Part shown: piece after piece, positions 12,655 to 23,632 of the stretch
Numbering within the stretch: the first letter of the stretch is position 1
Layout: each line of letters begins with the position of its first letter
From: Tretioscincus oriximinensis
Lineage: Eukaryota; Chordata; Lepidosauria; Squamata; Gymnophthalmidae
Direction of reading: 5' to 3'
NCBI GenBank assembly: GCA_022410635.1
Contig: JAJVDF010000347.1
Location: forward strand, 602,776-666,775
DNA length: 64,000 nt
Position numbers and translations under genes: made by a program
The notes under the pieces: model-generated
What the model was told of the DNA's origin: nothing
Seen by the model: only the letters and a program-made list of their open reading frames with translations
Database searches by the model: none

Positions 12655-13310
12655 CCAGCTCCCTGCTATGCAGCCTGCTCTGCCCCCCTTACTCTTTTTT
12701 AAAATAAGTTCCCCTTCATCTTCCCAGTGCCCCACTCTTCTTCCCACACCCTGTTATTTTCCACAATTCTGCTTGTCCCTGCTTTTCAACCTTTCTGACC
12801 TTTGCATAAAAATCAATATCCATTAAAAAATATCAGAAAGTGGAGCGAAGCAGGTCATGGGAAGAAGAGCAGGGTGTGGAATGTGGAAGATAGAAGAGGA
12901 GGGGAAACAAGGCATGGGGCAATGGAAGAGGAGCGGGGTGCCTGGGAATAGTAAATCTTAGGGATAGTGCCCCATACTCCAATCCTCTTTCTTTGCCCCA
13001 TGCCCCACCCCCTCCTCTTCCTGTGCTCCCTCAACTTCCATCCTCTACATCTCACACCCCGCTCTTCTTTTTTTTTTAATGGATATCAACTTTTGTGCAA
13101 AAGTCAATTTCCATAAAAATATTGAAAAGGGGGACAAATTGGGGCATGGGAAGAAGAGCAGGGCATGGGACGTGGAGGATGGGAGAAGAAGGGGCACTGG
13201 AAATGGAGCAGTGGAAGAGGAGTGGGGTGCAGAGGAGTGGGGTGCGGGAAGAGAAGGGAAGCATTGGAGAAATGAATGGGAGGACAAAGGAATAGGAATG
13301 AGTCCCAAAA
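12655..13310. repeat. Alternating polypyrimidine/polypurine fold-back repeat
   Basis: C/T-rich at 12655-12790, G/A-rich at 12838-12945, C/T-rich at 12965-13070 and G/A-rich at 13120-13290. At each C/T to G/A switch there is a similar palindromic core: aaaatcaatatccat (about 12810) and ggatatcaacttttg ... caaaagtcaatttcc (13081-13115). It behaves as two head-to-tail copies of an inverted-repeat unit. Open frames here are compositional and not coding. Confidence 0.6.
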
Positions 13311-13689
13311 TTGGGACCTAACAACTACAAAAATTTAGAAAACCTTATTACCTCCTTGAAGGTTAGAACAGAAGCGGCGAACAGTGAAAGTGAACAGTGA
13401 AAGTGAACAATAACCCCACCCCGGGANTTCTCACCAATGCCCATTGGTCTTTCCCGGACGAGAAGACCAGATTTGCAGTGGCAGGATTCACACAAACTGT
13501 AGGGAGAGCACAGTTAGCCTGAATTGGGGAGAATTGTACCTGCGTTTTGAGGCCTAATTCCATTCTGGGGATGTGTGGCTTAGCAAATGGTGCATGGCGA
13601 AATGGAGTCCCTTTGGATTATGGGGGAACTTCATGTACCCAGCACAAAGTTACACAACTTTCACTCCTGTTTTTTTCCCCATTTGAACT

Positions 13690-13880
13690 CCGCCTTCAAG
13701 AGTTTTTTGAATACATATAGAGATGATGACTGATGCACCTCAAGTGGGAGACTGTTCCATAGCCTGGGAGCTACCAGGGAGAATGCACTATCCTATGTTC
13801 TCATCCTTTTTGCTACTGAGAGAGGTGGTACAATCAGGGGGCCTCCTCTGCAGATCTTAAGGCATGGACAGGTTGACATA
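13690..13880 (-). mobile_element. L2 LINE fragment (old)
   Basis: gggagactgttccatagc, ggtggtacaatcagggggcctcc and gcagatcttaaggcatggacaggttg parallel the L2 3' coding region at 44330-44470. No open frame survives. Confidence 0.7.
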
Positions 13881-14049
13881 TGGAAGAAGGTACAAGGAGG
13901 GAGTGCCTGTAACTCTGTAACAGAGCAAACTATCTGGAGAGCAGGAGGCCACAGTTTGATCCTCAGCTATGGTTGCCATAATCTAACTGCCCCAAACCGG
14001 GACACCCCCCCCAAGCGCATACACACGCACGGGAATNCAAACGCACACA

Positions 14050-14068
14050 CGGGGGGGGGGGAGGGGGG
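14050..14068. repeat. poly-G tract
   Basis: A run of G interrupted by one A, following CA-rich sequence. Likely a mutation and sequencing hot spot. Confidence 0.9.
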
Positions 14069-14843
14069 CTGAGAAAGGAAACATTCCACTTCTTCAGGGA
14101 AGCAAGCAAATTCCTGCTCAAATAAAGGGGTGCGACAACAAGCAAGAGAGTGACAATGGGCAGAGGGCTGCAGCCATTTGTCTTTCCCTCTGCTGAGGTG
14201 AGGGACACTCTGCCTTTTATAGCAGGCGCGAAACCACGCCTCCTGCAGAGGAGCAGCTATGGCACGCTCCAAGGGTCTTTCCAGGACCCAGGAAGCGTTG
14301 CTGCTGCTGCCAGCAGCCGGTCAGCCCCATCGGAAGTTCCCCTTTCTAAATCCAGGATTTTAACTTAATTTTTATAAACCTGGACGGGACAATATTCTTG
14401 ACCCCAAATCCGGGACAGTCTTGGCTTTCCGGAATGTATGGCAGCCCTATCCTCAGCCCCTTACTGGATGTAAGCAAAGGCAAACTATTTCTGCTTAGAA
14501 AATTGCATAGAGTCAGTGGCTGGCTTGAGNGAGCAGGGCCAGAAGCTCTTCCACTGGCTCAGAACCAGTTATTTAGCTTTCATGTGTGGCTAAATCAAAA
14601 AAGGATTCCTGGAACTGCATGGATTTCAAAGGAAGACCGTGAAGCTTCAGAATATATTCAAACCCTGCTTACTTATTCCACTATGCTAAGATATACTAGA
14701 ATATTCATATATGGTGGAATCAGTAAATGATGTTGATACCATTTAAGTAGGAGGAGCAGTTTCTGNCTGTGCCCAGTCTTCTGAAATATATTTTAAAATG
14801 TATTTTTCTTGATTCTGAATCAATGAGAATCAATTATTCTTAC

Positions 14844-14971
14844 CGTGGTATCCTTGGCAGTGCCTTTTCTCTCTTTTTTTGTCCTTTGCGTCAGAGATCC
14901 TTGGAGTATGTAATTCCTGTTAAAAGTTCTAACAGGACTTTTGGGGTCTGGAAAAGATTCCATGTTTTCCT
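14844..14971 (-). CDS. MYRIP: MYRIP exon 13 of window: TFNRNYILQGS exon
   Basis: 128 nt (2 nt + 42 codons). Acceptor atctttttcag, donor ACCACG|gtaaga. The first half (ENMESFPDPKSPVR) is diverged from the mammalian segment, but TFNRNYILQGSLTQRTKKER and KGTAKDTT align with mammalian TFNHNFILQGSSTNRTKERK and GTTKDLM. It hands phase 0 to the last exon. It is easy to overlook because only about 28 of 42 residues are conserved, but both splice sites and both phases fit. Confidence 0.93.
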
Positions 14972-15139
14972 CTGAAAAAGATTTTGCCAGCAGTTTTTAT
15001 AAACAGAGTTGGAAGTGGAGCAAAGCCACAGAAGAGCAAAATGTGAAGCAACTATCAATAATGCTTTGTTCAAACTGCATCAAGAATTGACATTAATTGC
15101 TGGCAGCTTGGGTAATTATTCAATGGTTTGGCAACTCAT

Positions 15140-15822
15140 GTTGTAGCAGCAGTGAAAAAAGCATATTCAATGTTAGAAGGACTTAGGAAGGGAATTGAAA
15201 ATAAGTTGGCAAGTGATGTTCTGCCTATTTATAAATCTATAGTGAGGCAACATTTGAAATACGGTGAACAATTGTAGTCACAACACCTTTGAAAAGGTAT
15301 TGTGGAACTGGAGATGGTCCCCCAAAAAAGTTAGCAATGCCTACTTATCTTCAGCTTTGATAGTGTGTAAGAAGCAACCTGATACAAGTGTATAAAATTA
15401 TGCATCAGGAGGATAAGGTGGATAGAGAAAAAAATATTTTCTTTATTACCAAACACTAGGACCAGGGGAAATTCCTTGAAGCTGATGGGCAGAAGAGTTA
15501 GGACAGGCAATGTTTTTTNAAAAAAAGAAATTACTCAGAGGATCATTGATATATGGAATTTACTTCTAGATCAGCAGCCTTGTTAGCTTTAAGGTAGGAT
15601 TTGACAAATTCATGGAAGCCAAGTGTTCTCTTGATATTGCCTCTGGGATGGAGCAACTGGTAGTTTTCCTGAAATATCATTTGTATGGAGTCAGGAATAG
15701 GTGAAGATTTTGCTTTCTACTGCTTCAGACTGCCCTAGTGCAATTGGTCGATCACTGTGTGAGACAGAACGCTGGACTAAAAGGGCTGTGGGCCGATACA
15801 ACAGGGCTCCTCTTATGTTCCT
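15140..15822 (+). mobile_element. CR1 LINE 3' half (old)
   Basis: Follows the same order as the CR1 at 31260-32023: agcatattcaatgttagaagg, gggaattgaaaataag, ataaatctatagtgagg, then the 3' tail ending gctcctcttatgttcctgtg. Many indels and stops; a mature pseudogene. Confidence 0.85.
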
Positions 15823-16671
15823 GTGATGTGCAATATTTATAAAAGAAGAGCATCTCTAACTGGACACAGTCGTGTACTGAAGCTTTAATTAGCATCAGAG
15901 AACTTCCCATGATTGGAAGATCGTTCTCTCTCTTCATGCAACCTATCAATTTGTGCTCTGCCAAGTCCTTTCATGCATAGCTTCACTAATCCCGTTTAAG
16001 GAACTCACTAATCCACATTGTTTGCACAGGACTAGTGCTAAACCAGATAAAATCTGTGTTAAGAATCCTCTATCTGATATTAGTGGAAGATTACACTAAT
16101 CAGCTCTACGNTCATACTAAGCAGCAGTGTATATGTACATAGACCAGATTTAGGTGAGNCTGGGCATAGCTGCAATAGGCATGAAAAACTTTTAATCCTC
16201 TTCACATCACTTTCAAAGACTCTCTTCTTGGGGAATGCTGCCTGTTGCTTTGAAATCATTGTGGAGTGGAGCAGGAGTTTGCGCTGAGATTAAAAACTGT
16301 ACCTGAGTTTTGAGTCTTGGATTATGATAATGCATCCTTTCATTCTATTTCCAATAGCCATCACATTACTTCTAATGGCCAGTAACCAAGAATTATGAAA
16401 ACTNGGGTACAAAATATCAAAGCATGGAACCTGAAGCGCAGTGGCNTAGGAAGCAATCAAAGAACATTCCCAAGAATTGGCAATTGTAAAACGGTTTTAT
16501 TTAATTCTAAGGCTCAAAATTTCCAATCCTTGTTTATAGGACTGGGATACTTTTTTGTTTGAAGTAGCCTGAAATTTACTTGTTTCAAAGTTTATTTTAG
16601 AAACTGTTCCGTGCACTGTGGTTAGAAAATACCTACAAGGAAAAAATGATCAGTTTTCCAATTTTAGTTAC

Positions 16672-16732
16672 CTTTCACTGGTGGCGCAGGTAGCTTTCGC
16701 CTCTGTTGTCTGGATGCATCTATTGTATGCAC
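16672..16732 (-). CDS. MYRIP: MYRIP exon 12 of window: RRKLPAPPVK microexon
   Basis: 61 nt, 20 codons plus one nucleotide. Acceptor ggatttcctctcgcag, donor GAAAG|gtaact. It encodes VHTIDASRQQRRKLPAPPVK; mammals have VQTIDTSRQQRRKLPAPPVK. The basic RQQRRK next to a short proline motif is conserved and is a plausible actin or SH3-type contact, which I cannot test here. The last G combines with AG of the next exon to make Glu. Confidence 0.97.
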
Positions 16733-17794
16733 CTGCGAGAGGAAATCCCAAAAATCTATTAATATATACTAACACAGAAACTGACATTTTCAATATATAC
16801 CCTTATTACAGTAANGCAGTCAAATGCAACAGCTAGCAGTTTATTGTGGGGAACCTCTTTCAATCAGTAACAACAACTATATCAAGTAAGTTTATTGCTG
16901 TATGTAGTGTATTTAACATCAGCCTGAGGAGCATCTTCATGTGAACATTAATGCATATTAAAATGTATTTGTATCTCTCTCCATCAACTAGTGGAGTTAA
17001 GAATGACTTTATTATAAGGGCTAGTAAGTTCCAAGCACTCCATTGAGACACAGTTTCATGGAACAATCAGCCAATTCTGAATTTGTCTTGAATGCTTTGA
17101 ATAAAGGAAATAACGGGATATATTTTCTGAACTTTCTTTTCTCTATAGTGAGGCCTCCCTCTTACCTACCACTCAAATCATAAAACATTTATACAGATGG
17201 ATGCTGTTGAATTTTTTTTTAAGAACACCCCACAATTTCTTAAAAAAAACATTAGATGTTTTATGCAGAGGGTAAAATGTCTGTTCTGTATCTGAAAATA
17301 AATTACTTGACTTTTAGAATCCTCAAAGGTACCCTTGCCCCAACCACACCCCAACCCTGCCACAAAAACATGAATTTATATTTTCATCCTGGATATGCTC
17401 TAAAATTACAAATTATCTTAGCATATAGCAACAATAGTATCTTTGTTCCACTTGGAAAGGTTCTGTAGACTACACCTAATTTTAGCATTTTTAATAAATT
17501 ATTTGATATTAAAACTGCTTAGAATTTGAATGACATCCATTCGGCCCACAAACAGCAGAGAATGATGTTCACATCCTACCATCCAAGCCACAAAACAATC
17601 AGTTGCTCTGCTGATTTTAAAGGAATTCTTAGAGCATTTTCCAAAATGCACTAAGATTTTGGAAAACTTCAAAAATTCCTTAAATATTTGGAATGTTTTG
17701 TCAAGACCAGATCTCTGCTTTGCATTCCAAATAATCTCTGTTTTTAGGGAATTTTATTGCATTACATTTTATTTGTTGCTTTCTTTTTACTCAC
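16733..17794 (-). other. MYRIP: MYRIP intron, no recognised element
   Basis: Intron between window exons 11 and 12. AT-rich with no LINE, SINE or other repeat I could recognise. Confidence 0.8.
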
Positions 17795-17899
17795 CTGATT
17801 TGTTTGCTGTTGATCACGTTTTCTTGTCAGGTGAACACATGGAGCCACATTCAAACCTGCTACTGTAAGTGCTGAAATTCTACTTTCAATATCTGAAAT
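17795..17899 (-). CDS. MYRIP: MYRIP exon 11 of window: ISDIESRISALTVAGLNVAP
   Basis: 105 nt, 35 codons, phase 0 at both ends. Acceptor gatttatcttaag, donor AATCAG|gtgagt. It encodes ISDIESRISALTVAGLNVAP and then CVHLTRKRDQQQTNQ. The first part is nearly invariant in vertebrates; the second is a basic patch that continues into the next exon. It extends the coiled coil of exon 10 and leads into the basic C-terminal tail. It lies 0.86 kb from exon 10 with a CR1 fragment between. Confidence 0.97.
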
Positions 17900-18289
17900 C
17901 TTAAGATAAATCATTTATAAGACAAAAGAGAGAGGATAGTAGTTCCTATTAAATGTATTTGCTAAAAGTCAGTCTGGATAAGAGACATTTGACTGTAAGT
18001 GGTACTTTATATTTATTTGCAATTTAAAAATCTGTTATGCACTTTTTATATACTTTGATCCATTTTTCCATTCAGCTGCTGAGTACTATAGTTCTTGCAT
18101 CCATGCCACTGAGGAAGACCATTTATCTGACAATGGTCAACATATGCCTGGCCTATTGCAGACTTCTCAAAAGACTTTGGGACCCACATAAACTATTCAT
18201 TTACTGTTTTAAGGGCATTCTTTTCTTTTATATTATGTGGACTTTTCCACTTTTAACTTCTTCAAAGTGGCTTTTTAGTTTTTATGTTC

Positions 18290-18570
18290 TTAGAATCATA
18301 GAATCATAGAATCATAGAGTTGGAAGGGACCTCCAGGGTCATCGGGTCCAACCCTCTGCTCGATGCAGGATTCATTAAACCATCCTAGACAGATGACTGT
18401 CCAGTCTCTGTTTGAAGACTTCCAGTGAAGGAGAACTCACCACCTCCTGTGGCAAACTGTTCCATTGATTTATTACCCTGACTGTTAGAAAGTTTTTTTC
18501 TGATATCTAATCTAAATCTACTCCCTTGCAGTTTCATTCCATTGTTTATAGTCCTTCCATGTTCTTGTGT
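18290..18570 (-). mobile_element. CR1 LINE 3' end (second subfamily), intronic
   Basis: Plus strand begins with tagaatcatagaatcatag repeats and continues gagttggaagggacctccag, ttccagtgaaggagaactcacc and gttagaaagtttttttctg, the classical antisense CR1 3' end. It lies about 190 bp past the splice donor of window exon 10. Confidence 0.9.
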
Positions 18571-18759
18571 ATGTTGCACATGATAAGTTTCATTATCTTG
18601 GTTCTGTTCCTGTACCTCTTTCACTTTGGATTTGTTTTGGAGTCCTTTGTGACCATCACTCAACAACTGGCATTTGAAGACATGTCGCCTCCCCAATGCT
18701 ATCATAACTTGAAGCACATCCTTTCTTTTAGGCATAAATCTGGTAGCTGTTAATCTCAC

Positions 18760-18921
18760 CTGAAGTTCTGCATGGTGAACCTGTGCTGCTGCTGTTGCTA
18801 CTTGGTCCTCCAAATCAGCCAGCTCAGATTCTGCAGTGATGGTGTTAATATTCCGTGCTGTATCCTCAAGTTCGTTTAACTGGCTTTCCAAGCCATACAC
18901 GCTACCAGCTGTGAGATAAAC
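18760..18921 (-). CDS. MYRIP: MYRIP exon 10 of window: coiled-coil exon
   Basis: 162 nt, 54 codons, phase 0 at both ends. Acceptor ggactatttag, donor CTTCAG|gtgaga. It encodes VYLTAGSVYGLESQLNELED then TARNINTITAESELADLEDQ and VATAAAQVHHAELQ, almost the same as mammalian MYRIP. The heptad-like spacing of Leu and Ala makes this the main C-terminal coiled coil. An antisense CR1 3' end lies 0.2 kb downstream (18290-18570), so read-through of the donor would enter that repeat. The reading frame would stay open for about 120 codons there, which is a coincidence of the intron and not coding. Confidence 0.97.
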
Positions 18922-19235
18922 CTAAATAGTCCAAATACCAATATCCAGTTTTGCCACTTTCATTAGCATGACTCCTTTATTGAATAAAACATCAGTTTGT
19001 ACTCAGACAAATAACAGCTACTGATGATACCCTTTACTTGCAATTACGGTAGTGTTATTATGATTACCTATGGAGTTTCTAATATTGGTGGCTTACAAAA
19101 AAGGTTTTTTTTTACCTATAGGCTTGTGATTTAAAGAAGAAGAAAAAAAAGAAAGCTTGGTAAAACAGAAGTAAAACCTATTAGAATGATTGCAAAATGA
19201 TTTCCTTAAATTCCTATATTAGGAACAGGTAGAAA

Positions 19236-19535
19236 TAGTACTGGGGTTTTTATACCCCACTTTTCTCACCTGAAGGAATTCAAAGTGGNTTACAAATTAT
19301 TTTTTCACCTGAAGGCTTGCATTCTATCTCCCCTCCCCCCCATATCACACTGTGATTTTACATATTCATCTACATTTCTTTCAAATGTTTGCTTTTGAAC
19401 CTAGGATGGCTGAAGCTAAGGGCAGTGGAGGGTGCTCACTCCTCTCCACGGCAGAACATATGGACCTTGAATGCTGATCTCCCGTGGAAAGGCCATTGTT
19501 CTTAACCTCTGTACCACCGTTCCTCAAGGTGACAA
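19236..19535 (-). repeat. tRNA-derived SINE, full length, old
   Basis: On the minus strand it reads from a tRNA-like head (ggtggtacagaggttaag A box; B box diverged) through caccctccactgccctta to a tail ending ttgaattccttcaggtgaga and ggggtataaa. The same layout occurs at 59421 and 62762. Confidence 0.65.
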
Positions 19536-20297
19536 GTACAGCCCTAAAATACAGCTCAAAACTTTTCTTCTTTCAGAATTTAATAGTTGCCTTACTCTAG
19601 TTCCCTACTAGGAAATGCTGGTACCCAATGGGAGACAACTGAAATGGGTCAAAAAACCATATCATATAATACATGTTAGGAGTTACTGTAAAAGTACCTA
19701 TATAAAACAACTTTAAAATATAATGTCCCAGGCTGAAGCAAATAAAAGGTCAAGGTTCTTTTATAATCTATCCGCTATCTCCCTTGCTATTATTTAAAGA
19801 CTGTACAAGTCCCTCACTAAATCTCTCAAGGGTCTTTCCCATACAGAAAAAGTTTTAGGGAAATTTGACTAGAGTAAGGAGGAAATATTCTAGATTAACT
19901 GTTTATATGCTTTGACAAATAGATGCTTTTTTATTTCAGTGCTTTAGTTGTGAGAATCCTGTGTTATTAGAATCCTGTGTTATATGCAAACCTGTACTCA
20001 GGCACCATGGAATGAATCGCAAAAAATTCAAAGGAATTTGCTTTTACAGAAATAAACGGATATTCTGCCAGAGGAATGGTGAGGAGTTTTTTCTTTTTCT
20101 TGAATGCTTAGAACTTCTATAATATTGAAATGTACAGGGCATATCTGTGGGAATGCATATGATTATCCAAAGCTGTACATGTTTGTCCTTTTGAACCTTC
20201 CCCCCAGGATAATATTAATATATACATATTTTTAATTAAACACAAATGCACTCTTTCACAACATGTGTTAATATTCATATTTATCTGCCACTCTTAC

Positions 20298-20489
20298 GTT
20301 TTCTTCCAAAGTTGTGAGTTGCTCATCAAGTCTGATAGGATCAGTTCCTAATGGGAATTCTTTCCCCCTGCCAGATCCATCGCCTACCCGATCAAAAGGT
20401 TCTGCAGATTCTGCTATGAGCTCTTCCGTCGCATTGATGACTTTTAAAACTTCAGTAGATATGTTGCAGAGAGACACAGCAGAGTATTT
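20298..20489 (-). CDS. MYRIP: MYRIP exon 9 of window: conserved KYSAVSLCNISTEVLKVI block
   Basis: 192 nt, 64 codons, phase 0 at both ends. Acceptor cattttatacag, donor GAAAAC|gtaaga. It starts KYSAVSLCNISTEVLKVINA, followed by TEELIAES, then a diverged Pro/Gly-rich linker, then LDEQLTTLEEN. This is the beginning of the highly conserved C-terminal third, the region implicated in actin binding. The linker RVGDGSGRGKEFPLGTDP is the only part that differs strongly from mammals. About 9.3 kb of repeat-rich intron separates it from the upstream exon. Confidence 0.97.
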
Positions 20490-20924
20490 CTGTATAAAAT
20501 GTAAATTGTTTAGCAATTAGAAAGAAGAAGCAAAAATGAAATCACTTTGTTTTTATGTAAACAAAAATTCTATTTTCCTTTTAGACGATATATTAAACTT
20601 TTGAATGAGATTTGGCAAGGAATGATATATATTGGTATTAGTTTGAGTAAATGTAGAGAGGGGTACTACTATTGCAGTAATGCTAGATGTATTTGCAGGC
20701 GTGTATTGTTTGGCAATGTCAAGCTTGTCTGGAATATTTAAAGAAAGCAACACAATCCCTATACACACCAGGTAGCCGATACACCACAACAAACACAGAA
20801 AAAACCTACTGTGTCCCAAACCACATATAGACAAAACAATAGATAAACAATTCAATACATTATAAAGATATATTTCAAACAATAATAATCAACAATATAT
20901 AGTATAAAAATTAGGAGCTGTCCA

Positions 20925-21245
20925 ATAAAANTCCAAATAAAATGAGTAAAAGTCCAAAAGGATCCACTATAATACAAAGTCCTGGAAGTCATACAGTGAA
21001 ATGCTCAGGACGAAACGTATGATGGTACGTCAGCAAGACGGCCAGACGCATTTCGACCGGTATGGTCTTCTTCAGTGGCCTATACAGTGTACCATACATT
21101 GGTCCAAAATGGATACAGATTTTTGGGTAAAATCCACACAATTATACTTCAACTGGCAGTACAAAGCTCCATAAAAATTCACTTCCAGGACTTTGTATTA
21201 TTGTGGATCTTTTTGGACTTTTATTCATTTTATTTGGACTACAAT
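20925..21245. mobile_element. Fold-back retroelement, probably Penelope-like
   Basis: About 60-bp inverted ends: ccaaataaaatgagtaaaag ... aaagtcctggaagt on the left and acttccaggactttg ... cttttattcattttatttgg on the right. Inside, the minus strand has CTGAAGAAGACC-atac-CGGTCGAAA (21075-21051) and the plus strand has GGACGAAAC-hairpin-GTC (21008-21031). No coding frame remains. The Penelope-like assignment rests on these motifs and the inverted layout. Confidence 0.6.
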
Positions 21246-21424
21246 TCTTTATGATTTTGTTACTTAGAAAAATCTAGATAGATCATAAATCTCTACAAGA
21301 TAGATCTGTTTTGCCTTGCTGAGTATTTTGGCCTTGTAAACCTTGGGAACTAGCAATAAAATTCAATAAAATGTTCATACATATACATATTTAAACTATA
21401 ACAACAAAAGCAAGTGAAGATAAG

Positions 21425-22280
21425 TTGGTTTATTTATTTACGCTTTTGTCCCACCCTGAATCTGAAAGTCTCAAGGTGGATAACAAACATAAAAAATAGT
21501 GTCTGACAGGGAAAGGGACTTGCTATCTCTTCAGCCAAAGGCCAAGATAGAGATGCATTTTCAATGTTTTCCTAAAGATCTGCAATGAAGGCAGGTTGGG
21601 GCACTGTACCATGAATTACATTAGACATCAGGACCACATCAGGTTAAATGGTGCAGCTCAATTCAAAACCGCAGCACCTGACTATGCCTGGTATGAATAA
21701 TACTGCTTATTATAAAGTACGCATAAGTTGCTTAAGGTTTCATCATAAAAAATATACAACCAGCCATAGATGAAAAAGATACTCCTAGACACTACTGATG
21801 AAGGAATCCTCAAATTATGCTCTTTTTTTGTTATATTTTTTTCTGTTTGTTTTTTTCCAGAGGAGTAGGGATAATTCTTCCAAGATTCACACCAACCCAA
21901 TAAATATCTTTTGGCAACCTGAAATGCTTGTCACAATTTAAAAAAAATAAATCATCCAGAAGCTTTATGTAGAAGCTGAAAAGCATAGAAGCAAGATTGA
22001 TCCCTGAGGAAAGCTCCTGTTCCTACAACCATGCATGTTGCTACTTTTTGCTTGTAGGAACAGGAGCAAAACCGCTGCAATATAGTACTTATGATTCCCA
22101 TTCTCTGAAAATATTCCAGAAAGATGGTATTATTCATAGCATGAAAAATTTCTGAGACACCAAGGAGAACTGACAGTATCATATTTCTCCTGTTCATTAG
22201 CCATAATCTGGATGGAAATAGGTTGAGACACTTCCTCTAAGTATCTCCAGTATTTTACCCAAAATGGTACTATTGGCAAT
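21425..22280 (-). mobile_element. L2 LINE, decayed, with internal gap
   Basis: 21425-21680 matches the antisense L2 3' tail (cctgaatctgaaagtctcaagg, atctcttcagccaaaggcc). 21955-22200 matches the reverse-transcriptase portion (agctgaaaagcat ... ctgaggaaagctcc ... caaggagaactgac). Highly diverged; the sequence between the two parts does not align by eye. Confidence 0.6.
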
Positions 22281-23360
22281 TGTGAAAATACATTTCAGGA
22301 TTGAGAAATGTCAAAGGTAACAGACATTCTTGTATTTCTGCTGAGTGTTGCCACTTGACCCTTGTGTGTGGTTAGAATGGTTTGGAATCTTGTCTGACAT
22401 CTGTATATTCAGCACTGAATCCTGTGAAAATCTTTTGTATGAATACATGTGAGAATTTTGTTACTCCTGTGTTCCATACAACAATCTGTGAAAACCCTAA
22501 TCTGGGAAGTGAATGAGCTTTATTCCTGCTACACCTTATTTATATGCTCAAAAGATTCAGAGATGCAACTTCTGAATTCTGTCATTGGTTTTATGATCTT
22601 TCAGTGCAAGTTCCTTTCCTCCATTGATTAGCAATAGAAGCCCTCTATTGGACTGAAATGTTCCTCTATCCCCTGGATTTACACTGAAGTCTACTGTTCA
22701 CATAATGTATTTTCATGTAACACACATTTTCCTGGAACAAGATTTTGTTATCTGAATTTTACTGTATTTATTGGATTGTTTGTCTAGCCAATAAAAGATC
22801 ACAGCCAACAAAATATTACAACAGCTTATCAGCGTCTTCTAAAGGATCTGGAAAAGCTATAAAGATCTCATGATTTACAAGAAGAAAGATAAAGAAAGCA
22901 CATTCTTTGAAGATGGAAAGTTCTGTCAATATGTGATTACTCTAAGAAAAATATAAGGCATGTTAAAGAGATAAGTGAAAGCAAAATCTCCCAAACTTGG
23001 TAGAATAGCATTGATTTACTCCTTTAATACTATTGATTCCTTTGAAACTAATTGCCACTTGGAAAGAAAGTGGAGAACATGAGAATATTACACTGACGAG
23101 CAGTTTCTTTATTATTCTTTTCTTTAATTATAATGTTCTTAAATTTTCTTCCTCATTCAACAGTATGTCTGAAGAGCAATGTTTAGGANACTCATAGAAT
23201 ATTTATTAGGTCCAGTCCAAATCAAACGAAACGATGTCTGGTTCAGTTTGAACTCAACCTGGCCTTTGGTTGAAACAACAGTACTTCCTTGTTGATGTTC
23301 TGATACTGTGGTTTTAAACGTGTTAGTCCTGTTTTTAATTTTGAACTGTTCTAAGACTTT

Positions 23361-23632
23361 CATAAGAACATAAGAAGAGCCATACTGTATCCCACATCAG
23401 GCCAGAGCCCATCTAGTCCAGCATTCTGTGTAACACAGAGGCCCATCAGATGCACCTGGGCAGTCTGAACAGAGGAAAGCAAAATACGCACCTGTTCATG
23501 ACTCCCTGCAAATGGCATTTCAGGAACACTACCTGTTGCTCCATCCCGGAGGCAGCACTCAGACACCGATCCTAGTACCCATTTATACCCTTGGTATCCA
23601 TAAACCTGTCTAGTCCTGTCTTTAAGCTGTCC
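23361..23632 (-). mobile_element. CR1 LINE 3' end
   Basis: Plus strand begins cataagaacataagaagagc and continues gcccatctagtccagcattc, the antisense CR1 tail; it ends near the gtctagtcctgtcttaa segment. An L2 tail (agtatagaaatgcaaataaataaa) follows at 23641-23680. Confidence 0.9.

Noticed and set aside
12427..13324. Several 60 to 106 codon frames
   Set aside because: Proline/serine- and glycine/arginine-rich translations of polypyrimidine and polypurine DNA; compositional artefact.
18385..18759. Long minus-strand open frame continuing from MYRIP exon 10
   Set aside because: The conserved sequence stops exactly at CAG|gtgaga, and the next conserved residues start in the exon at 17899. The extension runs into an antisense CR1 and is intron read-through.
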